This document shows, piece by piece, positions 8,249 to 17,331 of a DNA stretch of 64,000 nucleotides; position 1 is the first letter of the stretch; the number at the start of each line of letters is the position of its first letter. This DNA is from Zoogloea sp. (GTDB lineage: Bacteria > Pseudomonadota > Gammaproteobacteria > Burkholderiales > Rhodocyclaceae). Location of the stretch: NCBI GenBank assembly GCA_016703645.1, contig JADJBR010000007.1:1364001-1428000 (forward strand), written 5' to 3'. The notes below the pieces were generated by a model that was not told the origin of the DNA, made no database searches, and saw only the letters and a list, made by a program, of their open reading frames with translations. The position numbers and the translations under genes were made by a program.

Positions 8249-9591
8249 GCTTTCTTCCCCCATGGCACTTTTTCTGATTCGGTCACGCACTTTGCCGTCA
8301 ACCGGCTGGTATAGGTGTCGTCGTAGCCGCACAAGGCCAGCACAGACAACTCCAGGTACCACAGGCTCAACCTCCATGCATCCACGTAGCAATCGTGCAC
8401 TTTCTTCTTGCTAACGGGATGAACCAGAGAATTTCGGATATCTGTGATGGCGTGCGGCGAATCCACCCACCTGGACTCTTTTCTGAAGGTGTCATTCACC
8501 TGACGGATGTCCGGTGTGGCATCCGTGATCTCGTTCGAAATACCACAGATGGAGAAAAGCAATCGCAGCCGGTCGGAAGCACGCAGGTCATCGAAACCCT
8601 TGCCAGAGATCATCTGGCGATCCACCACAAGATAGTGGTACGCCAATCGCTCCAAGGCGGATTGCGCCAGGATGATGGCCGCGTCGATGCCCGGCGAGCC
8701 GCCACTCGTGTTGGCCTGCACATACCAGTAGATGGCCGAGTGCAGACAGTCCTTCCATTCCTCCGACTGCTGCCACCGCTTCGCGAACAACGGAAACAGG
8801 AGTTCAGCCTGACTTGCCTTGAACGGGGTGAACCACGAATAAGGCGGCTTGCCGACATACGGGGAAGCAAAGGTCTTCCAAGTCGTCGCGCCTGCAGCAT
8901 CGAGTCCCACCCCACATACAGGCGCACACTTCCCACCCTTGATGAACGAGAGGAAGTTGTTAAGGAGATGGCATTGCTCGCTGGCATCTTCCCCTGAGAA
9001 CGGCTTGCCATCCTTGCGCTCCAGCTTCACCACATGCGTCAGGAAACACCCCCCTTCGGCTTTGATTCGATTCCAAGCTTCACGCGTAGCACCGTCCGGT
9101 AGTTCCTGAAGGGAAATTCTCCATTCTTCGGATTCCAGCACAAGCAACGCACACCCAGCAGGGGCCGCGGTGGCCTGATGCTGACCACCTCGGAAATCTG
9201 GGAAGTTAAAGAGGTGAAGGATTGCCGCGACTGAGATCTTGGATTCCATGTCGCACAACGCTACTGGCTCGGATTGAGGAACCCAATCAAAGTCAAAGGT
9301 CTCGAAATTTGCTTTCCATCTTCCACAGAATCCTTCTATCTCTTGGCCATTGAATGAAAGCGAAAGATTGTCTGGGGTCTCAAAGAGAAATGGAAGCTCC
9401 AACTCTGCTGTGCCTTTGACACTTGCCTGAAAGATCAGATGAGGACCGGGAAGAAATCTCAGCATCAGGCTTGCCGCTTCAGAAGCCCTGTCATTGCCCA
9501 AGTTCACGTCCGCTGTCCCTTGGAGCAGACTGACGGGTTCCGGCGCAGAAGAGAAGTCGTACACTGGCTGCAAAGGCTCAGGTCGGCTCAT
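8245..9591 (-). CDS. Putative HEPN-domain defence protein
   Basis: An intact 448-residue frame with a strong GGAGG site before its ATG. I do not recognise the N-terminal region (about 1-280), which looks soluble and beta-rich. The C-terminal part is helical, with SALERLAYHYLVVDRQ, then DIRNSLVHP near residue 400. RNSLVH fits the R-x4-H catalytic signature of HEPN ribonucleases, seen in proteins such as ApeA and many toxin or abortive-infection factors. Its start overlaps the end of the methyltransferase remnant (ATGA) and its stop overlaps the start of the YhcG nuclease, so it was the middle gene of a tightly coupled operon. It is the only member of that operon without visible damage. Function beyond a probable RNase/defence role is unknown. 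Confidence 0.6.
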   Translation of the reverse strand: MSRPEPLQPVYDFSSAPEPVSLLQGTADVNLGNDRASEAASLMLRFLPGPHLIFQASVKGTAELELPFLFETPDNLSLSFNGQEIEGFCGRWKANFETFDFDWVPQSEPVALCDMESKISVAAILHLFNFPDFRGGQHQATAAPAGCALLVLESEEWRISLQELPDGATREAWNRIKAEGGCFLTHVVKLERKDGKPFSGEDASEQCHLLNNFLSFIKGGKCAPVCGVGLDAAGATTWKTFASPYVGKPPYSWFTPFKASQAELLFPLFAKRWQQSEEWKDCLHSAIYWYVQANTSGGSPGIDAAIILAQSALERLAYHYLVVDRQMISGKGFDDLRASDRLRLLFSICGISNEITDATPDIRQVNDTFRKESRWVDSPHAITDIRNSLVHPVSKKKVHDCYVDAWRLSLWYLELSVLALCGYDDTYTSRLTAKCVTESEKVPWGKKA

Positions 9592-9920
9592 GAATTCCTC
9601 CCTGAAGAACTCTTCTTTGCCACACCTTTCTTCACTCCTCCCGTCATCTCGGTGTAGAGATCAAACAGTTTCTCCAACCGCTCTGTGTCGTTTTTGAAGG
9701 GCCGACCAATGTAGATGCGCTCCAGCACTTCGTCGTTGCGATCATGAGCGGCGCGCAGGGCAGCGTGCATGTTCTCGGGGGCGTAAAAATCTGCGATGGT
9801 CACGGGAAAGTGATGCTCTCGCGTCAGCAGGATGTCCTCCGCACAAGGTCAACCTTGTTCTTGTCCGTGAGCGTGGGTACGGGAAAGGTGTTCCAGCCGA
9901 GGGTATTGGAATAGCGAATA
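9588..9920 (-). pseudogene. C-terminal remnant of an MmeI-like DNA methyltransferase
   Basis: Only the extreme C-terminus of a large class I SAM-dependent DNA methyltransferase survives. One frame reads SIRYSNTLGWNTFPVPTLT and continues to DKNKVDL; the next frame continues CAEDILLTREHHFP, TIADFYAPENMHAALRAAHD, then the end with GRPFKNDTERLEKLFDLYTEMT. The shift between the two frames is near 9843-9850. This pattern matches the C-terminal tail of MmeI/BREX-like methylases, from remembered family motifs. The catalytic NPPY region is absent. A GTG at 9803 could start a 71-residue fragment, but it is unlikely to be functional. It overlaps the HEPN gene by four bases. Confidence 0.7.
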
Positions 9921-9995
9921 GACGGTTTTCTTTCCCGCCTTCAGATAGACCGCCACTTCATCCAGTGTGAGAATTTCATCGTCAGTCTGATTCAT
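9918..9995 (-). pseudogene. N-terminal stub of an excisionase-like HTH protein
   Basis: From the ATG at 9995 the minus strand reads MNQTDDEILTLDEVAVYL then KAGKKTVY, the first 26 residues of a MerR/excisionase-type helix-turn-helix protein of the sort that precedes many restriction and defence operons. The frame then runs directly into out-of-phase methyltransferase tail sequence and ends after about 48 codons. A deletion has therefore joined the start of the HTH gene to the end of the methyltransferase gene, removing everything between. No separate promoter was identified. Confidence 0.6.
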
Positions 9996-10070
9996 ATCCG
10001 GAAACTCACTTGGTGTCGCATGGCGAAGTCTTCCAAAGTTTGGCCAAGCTTACCATCCACTCAACCCGAA

Positions 10071-11087
10071 TTAGCTTAGCCCCGCCATCTGGTTCTCCTG
10101 CTCCAGCATTTCCCGCACCGTGTAGCTGGACGGACGCTCGGGGTAGCGGCATTCGCCCGCCTTCACCCCCTCCCCATCACTGCCATTGAGCAGCGGGCAC
10201 TGGCTGAACAGCTCGGCCACCCAGTCGGCAAAGGCCCGCACCTTGGGTGACAGGTGACGGTTCTGGGGATAGAGCACCGACATGGGCAAGGGGGGCGACT
10301 TCCAGGCCGGCAGGATCTCCTTCAGCTCCCCCGTATCCAGGTAGGGCAAGGCCATGAAACGTGGCGGCTGGATCAGCCCGAAGCCCTGCAAGCCGCAGGC
10401 GTTGTACGCATCGGCATCGTTCACCGCCACCCGGCCGTTCATGCGCACGGGCACGCTGACGCCATCCACCACAAAATCCCAGTCGAAGTTGCGCCCCGTC
10501 ACGCTGGAAAAGTAATGCACCGCATGGTGGTGCTGCAGATCCTCCAGCGTCCGGGGCTCGCCATACCGGGCCAGGTAGGCCGGCGCCCCGCAGGTGACGA
10601 AGCTCAGGCTGCCGATGCGCCGCGCCACCAGGGTCGAATCCGCCAGCTCACCGGCCCGGATCACGCAATCCACCGCCTCCTGCACCAGGTCCACCGGCCG
10701 GTCACCCATGCCGATCACCAGCTCCACGTCCGGATAGCGCTCATGGAACTGGCACAGGCGGGGGATCAGGATGTGCCGGCCGATGGGCCCGACCACGTCC
10801 ACCCGCAGCCGGCCCTGGGGTCGGCGGGCCGCATCCTGGAAAGCAGCTTCCGTCTCCTCCAGCTCTTTAATGATGCGCACGCAGCGCTCGTAGTAGGCCG
10901 CCCCATCCGCGGTCAGGCTGACGCTTCGCGTGGTGCGATTGAGCAGGCGCACCTTGAGCAGGTTCTCCAGCCCCTGAATGGTGGTCGTCACCGTCGCCCG
11001 GGGCAAGGCCAGATTGTCCGCCGCCCGGGAGAAGCTGCTGGCCTCCGCCACCCCCATGAACACTTTCATGGCCTGAAACCTGTCCAT
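10071..11087 (-). CDS. LysR-family regulator divergent from RND efflux operon
   Basis: A 338-residue LysR-type regulator. The winged HTH occupies about residues 1-60 (MDRFQAMKVFMGVAEASSFS, with DNLALPRATVTTTIQGLE as the recognition region), followed by the substrate-binding domain. The AARRPQGRLRVDVVGPIG hinge is typical of the subgroup beginning MDRFQAM. It is divergent from an RND efflux operon across about 230 bases (11088-11317), the arrangement of MexT/BpeT-like activators, so control of the pump is the likely role. The AT-rich part of that gap near 11130-11180 is the probable operator and promoter zone; no exact LysR box could be fixed. Confidence 0.88.
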   Translation of the reverse strand: MDRFQAMKVFMGVAEASSFSRAADNLALPRATVTTTIQGLENLLKVRLLNRTTRSVSLTADGAAYYERCVRIIKELEETEAAFQDAARRPQGRLRVDVVGPIGRHILIPRLCQFHERYPDVELVIGMGDRPVDLVQEAVDCVIRAGELADSTLVARRIGSLSFVTCGAPAYLARYGEPRTLEDLQHHHAVHYFSSVTGRNFDWDFVVDGVSVPVRMNGRVAVNDADAYNACGLQGFGLIQPPRFMALPYLDTGELKEILPAWKSPPLPMSVLYPQNRHLSPKVRAFADWVAELFSQCPLLNGSDGEGVKAGECRYPERPSSYTVREMLEQENQMAGLS

Positions 11088-11317
11088 CTTCCCCGCCTTT
11101 CCCGTGAGGCTTCAAAACAAAGCCTCCCCATTAATTATTAGCCCAGTCCGAATAGTGAAGTCAATAAATAGATATTTATCCCACCAAGCCAAACAACCAC
11201 AATTCACTGATCCCGGCTGCCTGCTCGCCCTCCGGACCGTGTGTACCCGGCGGGCCGAGGCCCCCACCCCCAAGGCACAGCCCGACGCCCCGATTCCAAG
11301 AGAACAGAGAGGACACC

Positions 11318-12541
11318 ATGAACACCCCCAGCCCCCGCGCCCTCCCCCGCCGCCGGATCGTCGTTGCGGCCGTGCTGGCCGGCTTCGTCATCACCACTGG
11401 CGGCATTGCCGCCTACACCGCCCGCGCCGACAGCCCGGCGCCTTCGGCCACCCGGGCGGCCCCGGCTACCCAGGTCGATACGGCCGAGGTGATCCATCGC
11501 GCCGTCACCGAGTGGGCCGACTTCTCCGGCCGCCTCGAAGCAGTGGACCGGGTGGAGATCCGCCCCCAGGTCTCCGGCATCCTCACCCAGGTGCATTTCA
11601 GGGATGGCGCCGCCGTACGCAAGGGCGACGTGCTGTTCACCATCGACCCGCGCCCCTTCGCGGCCGAGGTGGCGCGGGCCGAGGCCCAGCTTGCGGCAAC
11701 GGAGGCCCGGGTCGCCTACACCGCTTCGGACCTGGCCCGCTCCGAACGCCTGATCGCCGACAACGCCGTGTCCCGCCGCGATCTGGAAGAGAAGCAGAAC
11801 GCCGCCCGGGATGCCACGGCCGGTGTGCAGGCGGCCCGCGCCGCCCTGCGCATCGCCCGCCTCAATCTGGACTACACCACCATCAAGGCCCCCATCGACG
11901 GACGCATGTCCCGGGCCGAAGTCACCATCGGCAACCTGGTGAGCACCACCGGCGGGCCGGCCCTGACCACCCTGGTGTCCTCAGACCGCATCTACGCCGC
12001 CTTCGACGTGGATGAGCAGACCTTCCTGAAATCGGTGAACCCGGCACGCACGGCCAAGGGCACCAGTCTGCCCGTCCATCTGGGCCTCGCCGACCAGGAC
12101 GGATACAGCACCCAGGGGCGCATCCACTCGGTGGACAACCGCCTCGACACCACCTCCGGCACCATCCGCGTGCGAGCCGTGTTCGACAACCCCGACGGTC
12201 GCCTGGTACCCGGCCTGTATGCCCGCATCCGGCTGGGCAGCGACACCCCGCGGGAGGCCGTGCTGATCGACGACCGGGCTGTCGGCACCGATCAGGACAA
12301 GCGCTTCGTGCTGGTGGTGGGCGACGGCAATCGCACGGCCTACCGGGAAGTCAGGCTGGGCAAGCTGCAGGATGGTCTGCGCGTCGTCGAAGACGGGCTC
12401 AAGCCGGGCGAGCACATCGTGGTCAATGGCCTGCAGCGGATCCGCCCGGGCGATCCGGTGACGCCCCACCCGGTGGCCATGGAGGGCAGCGCCCCCGTCG
12501 CCGCCGTGGCCGAGCCCCGCGCGTTGAAGACGCGCATCTGA
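11318..12541 (+). CDS. RND efflux periplasmic adaptor (MexE-like)
   Basis: A 407-residue membrane-fusion protein. An N-terminal hydrophobic segment (about 13-35) is followed by the lipoyl/barrel-sandwich halves: VEIRPQVSGIL and VRKGDVLFTIDPRPF, then a coiled-coil hairpin rich in Ala and Glu, then LNLDYTTIKAPIDGRMS, the signature of the MexE/AcrA family. It links the inner-membrane RND pump to the outer-membrane channel. An AGAGAGGA site precedes the ATG. It is first in a three-gene operon with only 10 bases to the pump gene. Similarity is closest to MexE/BpeE-type adaptors by memory. Confidence 0.92.
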   Translation: MNTPSPRALPRRRIVVAAVLAGFVITTGGIAAYTARADSPAPSATRAAPATQVDTAEVIHRAVTEWADFSGRLEAVDRVEIRPQVSGILTQVHFRDGAAVRKGDVLFTIDPRPFAAEVARAEAQLAATEARVAYTASDLARSERLIADNAVSRRDLEEKQNAARDATAGVQAARAALRIARLNLDYTTIKAPIDGRMSRAEVTIGNLVSTTGGPALTTLVSSDRIYAAFDVDEQTFLKSVNPARTAKGTSLPVHLGLADQDGYSTQGRIHSVDNRLDTTSGTIRVRAVFDNPDGRLVPGLYARIRLGSDTPREAVLIDDRAVGTDQDKRFVLVVGDGNRTAYREVRLGKLQDGLRVVEDGLKPGEHIVVNGLQRIRPGDPVTPHPVAMEGSAPVAAVAEPRALKTRI

Positions 12542-12551
12542 GGGCCGCCCC

Positions 12552-15500
12552 ATGAACATCTCCAAGTTCTTCATCGACCGCCCCATCTTTGCCGGGGTGC
12601 TGTCGGTCCTGATCCTGCTGGCTGGCCTGCTGTCGGTCTTCCAGCTACCCATCGCCGAATACCCGGAGGTGGTGCCGCCCTCGGTGGTGGTGCGCGCCCA
12701 GTTTCCCGGCGCCAACCCCAAGGTGATCGCCGAAACGGTGGCCGCGCCGCTGGAAGAGAGCATCAACGGCGTCGAGAACATGCTCTACATGCAGAGCCAG
12801 GCCAACAGCGACGGCAACCTGACCCTCACCGTGCATTTCCAGCTAGGCGTCGATCCGGACAAGGCCCAGCAGCTGGTGCAGAACCGGGTCTCCCAGGCCC
12901 TGCCGCGCCTGCCGGAGGACGTGCAGCGCCTGGGTGTGACCACCGCCAAGAGCACGCCCACCATCACCATGGTGGTGCACCTCACCTCGCCGGACGACCG
13001 CTATGACATGACCTACCTGCGCAACTACGCGGTCCTCAACGTCAAGGACCGTCTGGCGCGCATCAAGGGGGTGGGCGAGGTGGGCCTGTTCGGTTCGGGC
13101 AACTACGCCATGCGCGTGTGGCTGGACCCGGGTAAGGTCGCAGAGCGCGGCCTGACCGCCCCCGAGATCGTCAAGGCCATCCGCGAGCAGAACGTACAGG
13201 TGGCCGCCGGCGTGATCGGCGCGCCGCCCAACGACCGCCGCACGCCCCTGCAGCTCAACGTGAATGCCCAGGGCCGCCTGAAGGACGAGGCGGAGTTCGC
13301 GCAGATCATCCTCAAGACCGCCCCCGATGGCGGCGTCACCCGCCTGGGCGACGTGGCCCGCATCGAGCTGGCCGCCGCCGAATATGGCCTGCGCGCCCTG
13401 CTCGACAACAAGCCCGCCGTGGCCATTCCCATTTTCCAGACGCCGGGCGCCAACGCATTGAACATTTCGGAGCAGGTACGCGAGACCATGGCCGAACTGG
13501 CCAAGGACTTTCCGCCCTCGGTGCAGTACAGCATCGTCTACGACCCGACCCAGTTCGTACGGGCCAGCATCAAGGCGGTGATCACCACCCTGCTGGAAGC
13601 CATCGCCCTGGTGGTGCTGGTGGTCATCGTCTTCCTGCAGACCTGGCGCGCGTCCATCATCCCGCTGCTGGCGGTGCCGGTGTCCATCATCGGCACCTTC
13701 TCGCTGATGCTCGGCTTCGGCTACTCCATCAACGCCCTGTCCCTGTTCGGCATGGTGCTGGCCATTGGCATCGTGGTGGATGACGCCATCGTGGTAGTGG
13801 AGAACGTGGAGCGCAACATTGAGGCCGGCCTTTCGCCCCGCGAGGCCACCTACCGGGCCATGCGCGAGGTGTCCGGGCCCATCATCGCCATCGCCCTCAC
13901 GCTGGTGGCAGTGTTCGTGCCCCTGGCCTTCATGACCGGCCTCACCGGCCAGTTCTACAAGCAGTTCGCCATGACCATCGCCATTTCCACGGTGATCTCG
14001 GCCTTCAACTCCCTGACCCTGTCGCCGGCCCTGGCCGCCCTGCTGCTCAAGGGCCACGACACGCCCCCCGACTGGCTGACGGTGCAGATGCAGCGCTGGT
14101 TCGGCGGCTTCTTCGCGCGCTTCAACCGCTTCTTCAATCGCAGCAGCGAGCGCTACGGCTGCGGCGTCACCGGCGTCATCAACCGCAAGGCCTCGGCCAT
14201 GGGCGTGTATGCCGTGCTTCTCGGGCTCACCGTGGGGATTTCCTATGTGGTGCCCGGCGGCTTCGTGCCGGCCCAGGACAAGCAGTACCTGGTCAGTTTT
14301 GCCCAGCTCCCCAGCGGCGCCTCCCTCGACCGCAGCGAAGCGGTGATCCGCCGCATGGGCGAGATCGCCCTCAAGCAGCCGGGCGTGGAGAGCGCCGTGG
14401 CCTTCCCCGGCCTGTCCATCAACGGCTTCACCAACAGCTCCAGTGCCGGCATCGTCTTCGTCACCCTCAAGCCCTTCGCCGAACGCAAGTCGCCGGAACT
14501 GTCGGCGGGTGCCATTGCCGGGGCCCTCAACCAGCAGTACGCAGCCATCCAGGAGGCCTTCATCGCCGTCTTTCCGCCCCCGCCGGTGATGGGCCTGGGC
14601 ACGGTGGGCGGTTTCAAGATGCAGATCGAAGACCGGGGCAGCGTCGGCTACGCCGAGCTGGACAAGGCCGCCAAGGCCTTCATGGCCGCGGCGAGCAAGG
14701 CGCCGGAACTGGGGCCGATGTTCTCCAGCTACCAGATCAACGCGCCCCAGCTAGACGTGGACCTGGACCGGACCAAGGCCAAGCAGCAGGGCGTGGCGGT
14801 GACCGACGTGTTCGACACCCTGCAGATCTACCTGGGCTCGCTGTACGTGAATGACTTCAACCGCTTCGGCCGGGTGTACCAGGTGCGCGCCCAGGCCGAT
14901 GCCGATTTCCGTGCCCAGCCGGAGGACATCGCCCGCCTCAAGACCCGCAACGCCAATGGGGAGATGGTGCCCCTGGGTTCCCTGCTGCGGGTCACGCCCA
15001 CCTACGGCCCGGAGATGGTGGTACGCTACAACGGCTTCACCGCCGCCGACATCAACGGCGGGCCGGCGCCGGGCTTCTCCTCAGCCCAGGCCGAAGCGGC
15101 CGCCGAGCGCATCGCCGCCGAAACCCTGCCCCGGGGCGTGAAGTTCGAATGGACCGACCTCACCTACCAGAAGATCCTGGCGGGCAACGCCGGTGTGTGG
15201 GTCTTCCCCATCAGCGTGCTGCTGGTCTTCCTGGTGCTGGCCGCCCAGTACGAGAGCCTGACCCTGCCCCTGGCGGTGATCCTGATCGTGCCCATGAGCA
15301 TCCTCGCCGCCCTCACCGGCGTGTGGCTGACGGGGGGCGACAACAACATCTTCACCCAGATCGGCCTGATGGTGCTGGTGGGGCTGGCGTGCAAGAACGC
15401 CATCCTGATTGTCGAGTTCGCCCGGGAGCTGGAGCTGCAGGGCCACACCCCGCGGCAGGCCGCCATCGACGCCAGCCGCCTGCGCCTGCGCCCCATCCTG

Positions 15501-15752
15501 ATGACCTCCATCGCCTTCATCATGGGCGTGGTGCCGCTGGTCACCTCCACCGGCGCCGGCGCCGAGATGCGCCACGCCATGGGCATCGCAGTGTTCTTCG
15601 GCATGCTCGGCGTGACCCTGTTCGGGCTCTTCCTGACGCCGGTGTTCTACGTGCTGCTGCGTACCCTGGACAAGCGCCACCCCCTCCACTCGGCCGCCGC
15701 CCACGAAGCGCCGCTGGTGGCCCCCGTTCATGCCCACGCCGGCCAGGAGTAA
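12552..15752 (+). CDS. RND multidrug efflux permease (MexF-like)
   Basis: A full-length 1066-residue HAE1-type resistance-nodulation-division permease. It begins NISKFFIDRPIFAGVLSVL, has two large periplasmic loops and twelve predicted membrane spans. TM4 carries the proton-relay aspartates in GIVVDDAIVVVENVERN, and the second half repeats the motif at GLACKNAILIVEFA. Large periplasmic domain features such as GVENMLYMQSQ are present. It would export antibiotics or other hydrophobic compounds using the proton gradient as a trimer with the adjacent adaptor and channel. Substrates cannot be told from sequence. Confidence 0.95.
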   Translation: MNISKFFIDRPIFAGVLSVLILLAGLLSVFQLPIAEYPEVVPPSVVVRAQFPGANPKVIAETVAAPLEESINGVENMLYMQSQANSDGNLTLTVHFQLGVDPDKAQQLVQNRVSQALPRLPEDVQRLGVTTAKSTPTITMVVHLTSPDDRYDMTYLRNYAVLNVKDRLARIKGVGEVGLFGSGNYAMRVWLDPGKVAERGLTAPEIVKAIREQNVQVAAGVIGAPPNDRRTPLQLNVNAQGRLKDEAEFAQIILKTAPDGGVTRLGDVARIELAAAEYGLRALLDNKPAVAIPIFQTPGANALNISEQVRETMAELAKDFPPSVQYSIVYDPTQFVRASIKAVITTLLEAIALVVLVVIVFLQTWRASIIPLLAVPVSIIGTFSLMLGFGYSINALSLFGMVLAIGIVVDDAIVVVENVERNIEAGLSPREATYRAMREVSGPIIAIALTLVAVFVPLAFMTGLTGQFYKQFAMTIAISTVISAFNSLTLSPALAALLLKGHDTPPDWLTVQMQRWFGGFFARFNRFFNRSSERYGCGVTGVINRKASAMGVYAVLLGLTVGISYVVPGGFVPAQDKQYLVSFAQLPSGASLDRSEAVIRRMGEIALKQPGVESAVAFPGLSINGFTNSSSAGIVFVTLKPFAERKSPELSAGAIAGALNQQYAAIQEAFIAVFPPPPVMGLGTVGGFKMQIEDRGSVGYAELDKAAKAFMAAASKAPELGPMFSSYQINAPQLDVDLDRTKAKQQGVAVTDVFDTLQIYLGSLYVNDFNRFGRVYQVRAQADADFRAQPEDIARLKTRNANGEMVPLGSLLRVTPTYGPEMVVRYNGFTAADINGGPAPGFSSAQAEAAAERIAAETLPRGVKFEWTDLTYQKILAGNAGVWVFPISVLLVFLVLAAQYESLTLPLAVILIVPMSILAALTGVWLTGGDNNIFTQIGLMVLVGLACKNAILIVEFARELELQGHTPRQAAIDASRLRLRPILMTSIAFIMGVVPLVTSTGAGAEMRHAMGIAVFFGMLGVTLFGLFLTPVFYVLLRTLDKRHPLHSAAAHEAPLVAPVHAHAGQE

Positions 15753-15756
15753 GACG

Positions 15757-17232
15757 ATGAAGCTCCAAACCCTTCCCCTGCCCCGCCCCGCCATTGGCCT
15801 GCTGGCCAGCCTGCTGCTTCTGGCGGGCTGCTCGGTGGCGCCCGTCTACGACAAACCGGGCATTGCCACCCCGGCCGCCTTCAAGGAGGCGGCCCCCGTC
15901 GACGCCAACTGGAAGCCCGCCGAACCCGCCGACAGCGCCGCCCGGGGCGAGTGGTGGCAGGTCTTCGGCGATCCTGTCCTCGACCGCCTGGAGCAGGACG
16001 CCATCGCCGCCAACCCGGACCTGCTGGCCGCCGCGGCCCGCCTGGGCCAGGCCCGGGCACTGGAACAGTCGGCCCGCGCCGCGCGCTTTCCACAGGTCGG
16101 CGTCGGCTTCGGCCCGACCCGCCAGCGCCCCTCGCCCGCCTCCCAGGGCCTGGAGGCCGACGCCGACACCCGCGCCACCACCCTGTGGCGGGGCCAGGCC
16201 ACCATCGCCTATGAGGTGGACCTGTTCGGCCGGCTGGCCAGCGCCGAGGAGGCCGCCCGCCTCGACACCGAACGCCGGGCCGCCCTGTTCGGCGCCACCC
16301 TGCTCAGCCTGCAGGCCGACGTGGCCCAGGCCTACTTCCTGATCCGCGAGCTGGACGCCGCCCAGGCCCTGTACGGCAATGTGGTCAAGCTGCGCGCCGA
16401 CACGGTGAAACTGCTCCAGCGCCGTTTCGAGGAAGGCGATATTGCCGAGCTGGACCTGGCCCGGGCCCGCAGCGAGCTGGCCGCAGCCCGGTCCGAATCC
16501 CTCGGCCTGTCCCGCCAGCGCGCCCTGGCCGAGCACGCACTGGCCATTCTGCTGGGCAAGCAACCGGCCGAGTTCAGCCTGCCGGCCATGCCCCTGGGCC
16601 GCCTGTCCATCGACGTGCCGGCCGGCCTGCCCTCGGCCCTGCTGGAACGCCGGCCCGACATCGCGGCCGCCGAGCGGGCCATGGCCGCCGCCAACGCCCG
16701 CGTCGGCGTGGCCCGGGCGGCCTGGTTCCCGCGCCTGTCCCTCACCGGCGCCCTGGGTTACGAGTCCGACTGCCTCGGCGATCTCTTCAAGTACGCCAGC
16801 CGCAGCTTCGTCTTCGGCCCCCTGGCGGGCACCGCCCTGAGCCTGCCGATCTTCGACGGCGGCGCCCGGGAAGCCGGCGTCAATCAGGCCCGCGCCGCCT
16901 ACGTGGAAGACAGCGCCCGTTACCGCCAGACCGTGCTGCAGGCCTTCCGTGAAGTGGAGGACAACCTGGCCCAGCTGCGCATCCTCGGCGAACAGCACCG
17001 GGAGCAGGACAGCGCCGTCGGCTCGGCCGAACGCGCCGCCCGCATTGCCCGCCTGCAATACCGGGAGGGCGCAGTGAGCTACCTCAACGTCATCGACGCG
17101 GAGCGCAGCGTACTGCAGCAGCAGCGCCTGGCCGTGGGACTGGACGGCGAGCGGGCACGCTCGACGGTCAACCTGATCCGTGCCCTGGGCGGCGGGTGGA
17201 CGGCGCCGTCCAAGGCCCCCGCTGCCGGTTGA
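15757..17232 (+). CDS. Outer-membrane efflux lipoprotein (OprN/NodT family)
   Basis: A 491-residue outer-membrane channel of the RND system. The start at 15757 has AGGAG upstream, and the resulting signal peptide ends in a lipobox LLAGC, so the mature protein is acylated. The NodT-family repeats are present: GEWWQVFGDPVLDRL near the N-terminus, then two coiled-coil hairpin blocks with RLDTERRAALFGATLLSLQ and LERRPDIAAAERAMAAANARVG. It is the last gene of the operon and is followed by a strong terminator. It completes a tripartite pump with the two preceding proteins. Confidence 0.93.
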   Translation: MKLQTLPLPRPAIGLLASLLLLAGCSVAPVYDKPGIATPAAFKEAAPVDANWKPAEPADSAARGEWWQVFGDPVLDRLEQDAIAANPDLLAAAARLGQARALEQSARAARFPQVGVGFGPTRQRPSPASQGLEADADTRATTLWRGQATIAYEVDLFGRLASAEEAARLDTERRAALFGATLLSLQADVAQAYFLIRELDAAQALYGNVVKLRADTVKLLQRRFEEGDIAELDLARARSELAAARSESLGLSRQRALAEHALAILLGKQPAEFSLPAMPLGRLSIDVPAGLPSALLERRPDIAAAERAMAAANARVGVARAAWFPRLSLTGALGYESDCLGDLFKYASRSFVFGPLAGTALSLPIFDGGAREAGVNQARAAYVEDSARYRQTVLQAFREVEDNLAQLRILGEQHREQDSAVGSAERAARIARLQYREGAVSYLNVIDAERSVLQQQRLAVGLDGERARSTVNLIRALGGGWTAPSKAPAAG

Positions 17233-17280
17233 GCCAGCGCCCGGGGCAGCCCGTGCCTGCCCGTGCTGCTTTGCACCACC

Positions 17281-17320
17281 AGGCCGAAGCCCGATAAGCT
17301 ATCGGGCTTCGGCCTTTCTG
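17281..17320 (+). terminator. Rho-independent terminator of the RND operon
   Basis: A perfect 16-bp inverted repeat (AGGCCGAAGCCCGATA and its complement) around a short AGC loop, followed by a T-containing tail. It lies 48 bases after the outer-membrane gene and ends only 12 bases before the start codon of the next gene. Confidence 0.9.
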
Positions 17321-17331
17321 CGATCACCACC

